From contig NZ_OBDY01000001.1 of the NCBI RefSeq assembly GCF_900215205.1, forward strand, positions 242,736-306,735: 64,000 nucleotides of DNA, written 5' to 3'. The notes under the pieces are model-generated. The model was not told where the DNA came from and ran no database searches. It saw only the letters and a list, made by a program, of their open reading frames with translations. This document shows positions 62,331-64,000 of this stretch, in pieces (within the stretch, counting starts at the first letter, position 1; every line of letters starts with the position of its first letter). Both the position numbers and the translations under genes were made by a program. Origin of the DNA: Paractinoplanes atraurantiacus (lineage in GTDB: Bacteria; Actinomycetota; Actinomycetes; Mycobacteriales; Micromonosporaceae).

Positions 62331-63538
62331 GCGGCCAGTTGGGCCTCGACCCGGTGGTGGTCCTCCTCGCTCAGGCGGGCGGGGAAGACCCGCCGGCCGA
62401 CGCTGACGACCAGCAGGACGGCGACGACGGCCAGGGCGGCGGTCACCAGCGGCAGCGTGCCGAGGTGGCCGGCGCGGACCAGGCGCTCGCCGAGGAAGGC
62501 GCCGCCGCCGATGCCGATCTGGAAGGCGACCACGTAGAGGGCGGAGGCGGCGTCACGGGCGCGGGGCGCGATCCGCAGCACCGAGCTGGCCAGGAAGACC
62601 GGGATGGCGGTGAACGCGCCGCCCCACAGCAGCGCCGCCACTACAGTCGGCACGACGCCGAGCACCGGCGCGAACGCGGCCGCGGCCGCCGCCAGCACGA
62701 TCAGCAGGCCGACCACGATCTGGCCGGGCCGCCGGTCCGAGTGGCGGCCGAGCACGTAGTTCGTGATGAGCCCGACCGCCCCGTACCCCAGAAGGAGAGC
62801 GCTCAGCGCGACGCCCTCGAGTCCCGCGTCCCGGCGGACCAGCGGGGCGATGTACGTGTAGGCGGCGAAATGCCCGATGACCAGCACGGTGGTGATCAGG
62901 CACAGCGCGGCGACCTGCCGATCCCGGATGATCCCGACGGCCGCGCGGAGTTGCGCGCCGGCCCGGACGTTCAGATCGTGCGGAAGCGGCGGCAACTTCG
63001 GAAGAACGCGGACCAGCAGCAGTACGCAGATGGCGCCACCGGCGGCCATCGCGCCCACCGCGACCCGCCAGCCCAGCCACTGCCCGAGCGCCGTGCCCAG
63101 CGGCACGCCGAGCACGATGGCCAGCGAGTTGCCCACGAAGACCAGCGCCGTCGCCCGTCCCGCCTGCCCCGGCGGAGCCAGCCGCGCCGTGACCGGCCCG
63201 ATCACCGACCAGAAGACCCCATGCGCCAGCGCGCAGACCAGCCGCGCCAGCGTCAGCACGAGAAACGTCGGCGCGAACGCGGCCGCCGCCTGCGACACCA
63301 CGAAGATCGCCATGGTGATCGCGATCAGCGTGTGCCGCGGCACCCGCATGGTCAGCGCCGTCAACGGGATCGTGCTGACCGCCGCCACCACGGCGTAGCT
63401 GGTCAGCAGGAGACCGACATCCGCCTCGTCCACCGACAGCCCGTCGGCGATCTGCGGCAGCAGCCCGACCGGCAGGGTCTCCGCGGTCACGTAGAAGAAG
63501 GTGGAGGCGCCGAGAACGGCGAGCCCTGGACGGTTCAT
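62327..63538 (-). CDS. MFS drug/arabinose-type efflux transporter
   Basis: A 403-residue, twelve-helix major facilitator. Family marks: [33 protein letters not shown] at the N terminus (DHA12 type, as in chloramphenicol or arabinose-efflux proteins), RVPRHTLI in loop 2-3, [51 protein letters not shown] in helices 4-5 (motif C-like G-x8-G). The specific substrate is not determinable. Divergent from a ROK regulator that probably controls it. Confidence 0.88.
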   Translation of the reverse strand: MNRPGLAVLGASTFFYVTAETLPVGLLPQIADGLSVDEADVGLLLTSYAVVAAVSTIPLTALTMRVPRHTLIAITMAIFVVSQAAAAFAPTFLVLTLARLVCALAHGVFWSVIGPVTARLAPPGQAGRATALVFVGNSLAIVLGVPLGTALGQWLGWRVAVGAMAAGGAICVLLLVRVLPKLPPLPHDLNVRAGAQLRAAVGIIRDRQVAALCLITTVLVIGHFAAYTYIAPLVRRDAGLEGVALSALLLGYGAVGLITNYVLGRHSDRRPGQIVVGLLIVLAAAAAAFAPVLGVVPTVVAALLWGGAFTAIPVFLASSVLRIAPRARDAASALYVVAFQIGIGGGAFLGERLVRAGHLGTLPLVTAALAVVAVLLVVSVGRRVFPARLSEEDHHRVEAQLAA

Positions 63539-63590
63539 GGTCACCGCCGAAGAATAAACTCTTAGAACGAGCAAAAGGAGTGGTTGCCCT

Positions 63591-64000
63591 GTGACGACGC
63601 GCTCAAACCAGTTGCTCCGGGTCGTGCACACCCACCCCGGCGTGACCCGCGCCGACGCCGCCCGCCTGCTCGGCATCGGCACCGGCGCCACCACCGAGCT
63701 CGTAGCCCGCCTGTCACAGGCGCATCTGCTGGCCGAGGCCCCGGCCACCCCGAGCGGCGCCCGGGGCCGCCCCACCACGGTCTTGGTCCCTCACCCCGAG
63801 GGCCCGCTGGTCCTGGCCGCCGAGATCACCCACGAGGGTTGGCGCATCCAGGTGACCGAATTGGGCGGCACCGTCCTGACCGCAATCGCCGCCAACCACA
63901 CGAGCCCAACCCCAGCGGACCCCGCCGCCGCGTCCAGCTCGGCCGCCGCCGGCCCAGCCGCCTCCGGCCCGGACGCCTCGGGCTCGGCCGTCTCCGGCCC
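63591..64000 (+). CDS. ROK-family regulator, truncated by the window end
   Basis: The first 136 codons are present. The N-terminal winged helix-turn-helix (SNQLLRVVHTHPGVTRADAARLLGIGTGATTELVARLSQAHLL) and the start of a ROK domain (LVLAAEITHEGWRIQVTELGG) are visible; after that the sequence is Ala/Ser/Gly/Pro-rich, an unusual insertion where the ROK sugar-binding fold would continue. GCAAAAGGAG at about 63571-63580 is the ribosome site. Divergent from the MFS gene with 52 bases between starts, so probable local repressor. Confidence 0.75.
   Translation, partial: MTTRSNQLLRVVHTHPGVTRADAARLLGIGTGATTELVARLSQAHLLAEAPATPSGARGRPTTVLVPHPEGPLVLAAEITHEGWRIQVTELGGTVLTAIAANHTSPTPADPAAASSSAAAGPAASGPDASGSAVSG

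Overview
The window looks like a chromosomal segment of a filamentous actinobacterium, most likely a member of the Micromonosporaceae and plausibly Actinoplanes. Reasons: very high G+C, many GTG starts, actinobacterial hallmark genes (lsr2, carD, disA, radA, clpC, DUF3180, septum-formation lipoprotein), and a small type III polyketide cluster resembling the agq cluster I recall from Actinoplanes missouriensis. From memory, the gene order from folP to clpC also matches the Streptomyces coelicolor region around SCO3370-SCO3400. No tRNA, rRNA, insertion sequence, prophage or CRISPR array was seen.

Layout. 0-2.2 kb: folate operon (folP, folB, folK, DUF3180). 2.4-4.5 kb: membrane and small unknown proteins. 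4.5-8.1 kb: a glycine-betaine/choline-type ABC transporter whose substrate-binding lipoprotein appears circularly permuted. 8.2-9.7 kb: a membrane protein with a heptad-repeat tail. 9.7-11.8 kb: a second nuoD translationally coupled to an NDUFAF7/MidA-type methyltransferase. 11.9-18.4 kb: cofactor block (DUF2520 reductase candidate, panC, panD, nadB, nadC, coaX) with a septum-formation lipoprotein inside it. 18.5-23.3 kb: lysS, lsr2, clpC, with DnaA-box-like repeats before clpC. 23.4-28.8 kb: DUF4291 and an arabinan-degradation island (GH43, GH51, GH43) with a shared operator region. 28.9-35.8 kb: mutY, ACT protein, def, a 2H phosphoesterase, disA, radA, lipoproteins. 35.9-40.2 kb: UbiA prenyltransferase, methyltransferase, acyl-CoA-dehydrogenase-like flavoprotein, type III PKS and a coupled small membrane protein. 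40.2-43.8 kb: carD, ispD and ispF, the last two separated by about 0.8 kb of minisatellite DNA. 43.9-48.7 kb: TPR protein, secreted tyrosine phosphatase, ROK regulator and divergent GH46 chitosanase. 48.7-55.3 kb: tyrosine catabolism (hmgA, an unknown gene, fahA), a SRPBCC protein, a beta-propeller protein, an acyltransferase. 55.7-64 kb: class I fumarase, a second propeller protein, hpd, an RDD protein, hisC, an MFS transporter and a ROK regulator cut by the window end.

How the parts work together. The folate, pantothenate, CoA, NAD and isoprenoid genes are housekeeping. The hpd, hmgA and fahA products take 4-hydroxyphenylpyruvate toward fumarate and acetoacetate; class I fumarase lies nearby. 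No recognisable maleylacetoacetate isomerase is present, and an unknown gene sits exactly where one would be useful. The arabinanase, arabinofuranosidase and chitosanase genes give a saprophytic, polymer-degrading lifestyle. Many genes start 6-8 bases after a TANNNT hexamer, indicating leaderless transcription; 16 such sites are annotated. Coordinates were read by hand; family assignments rest on motifs I could see, and recalled literature is marked as recalled.
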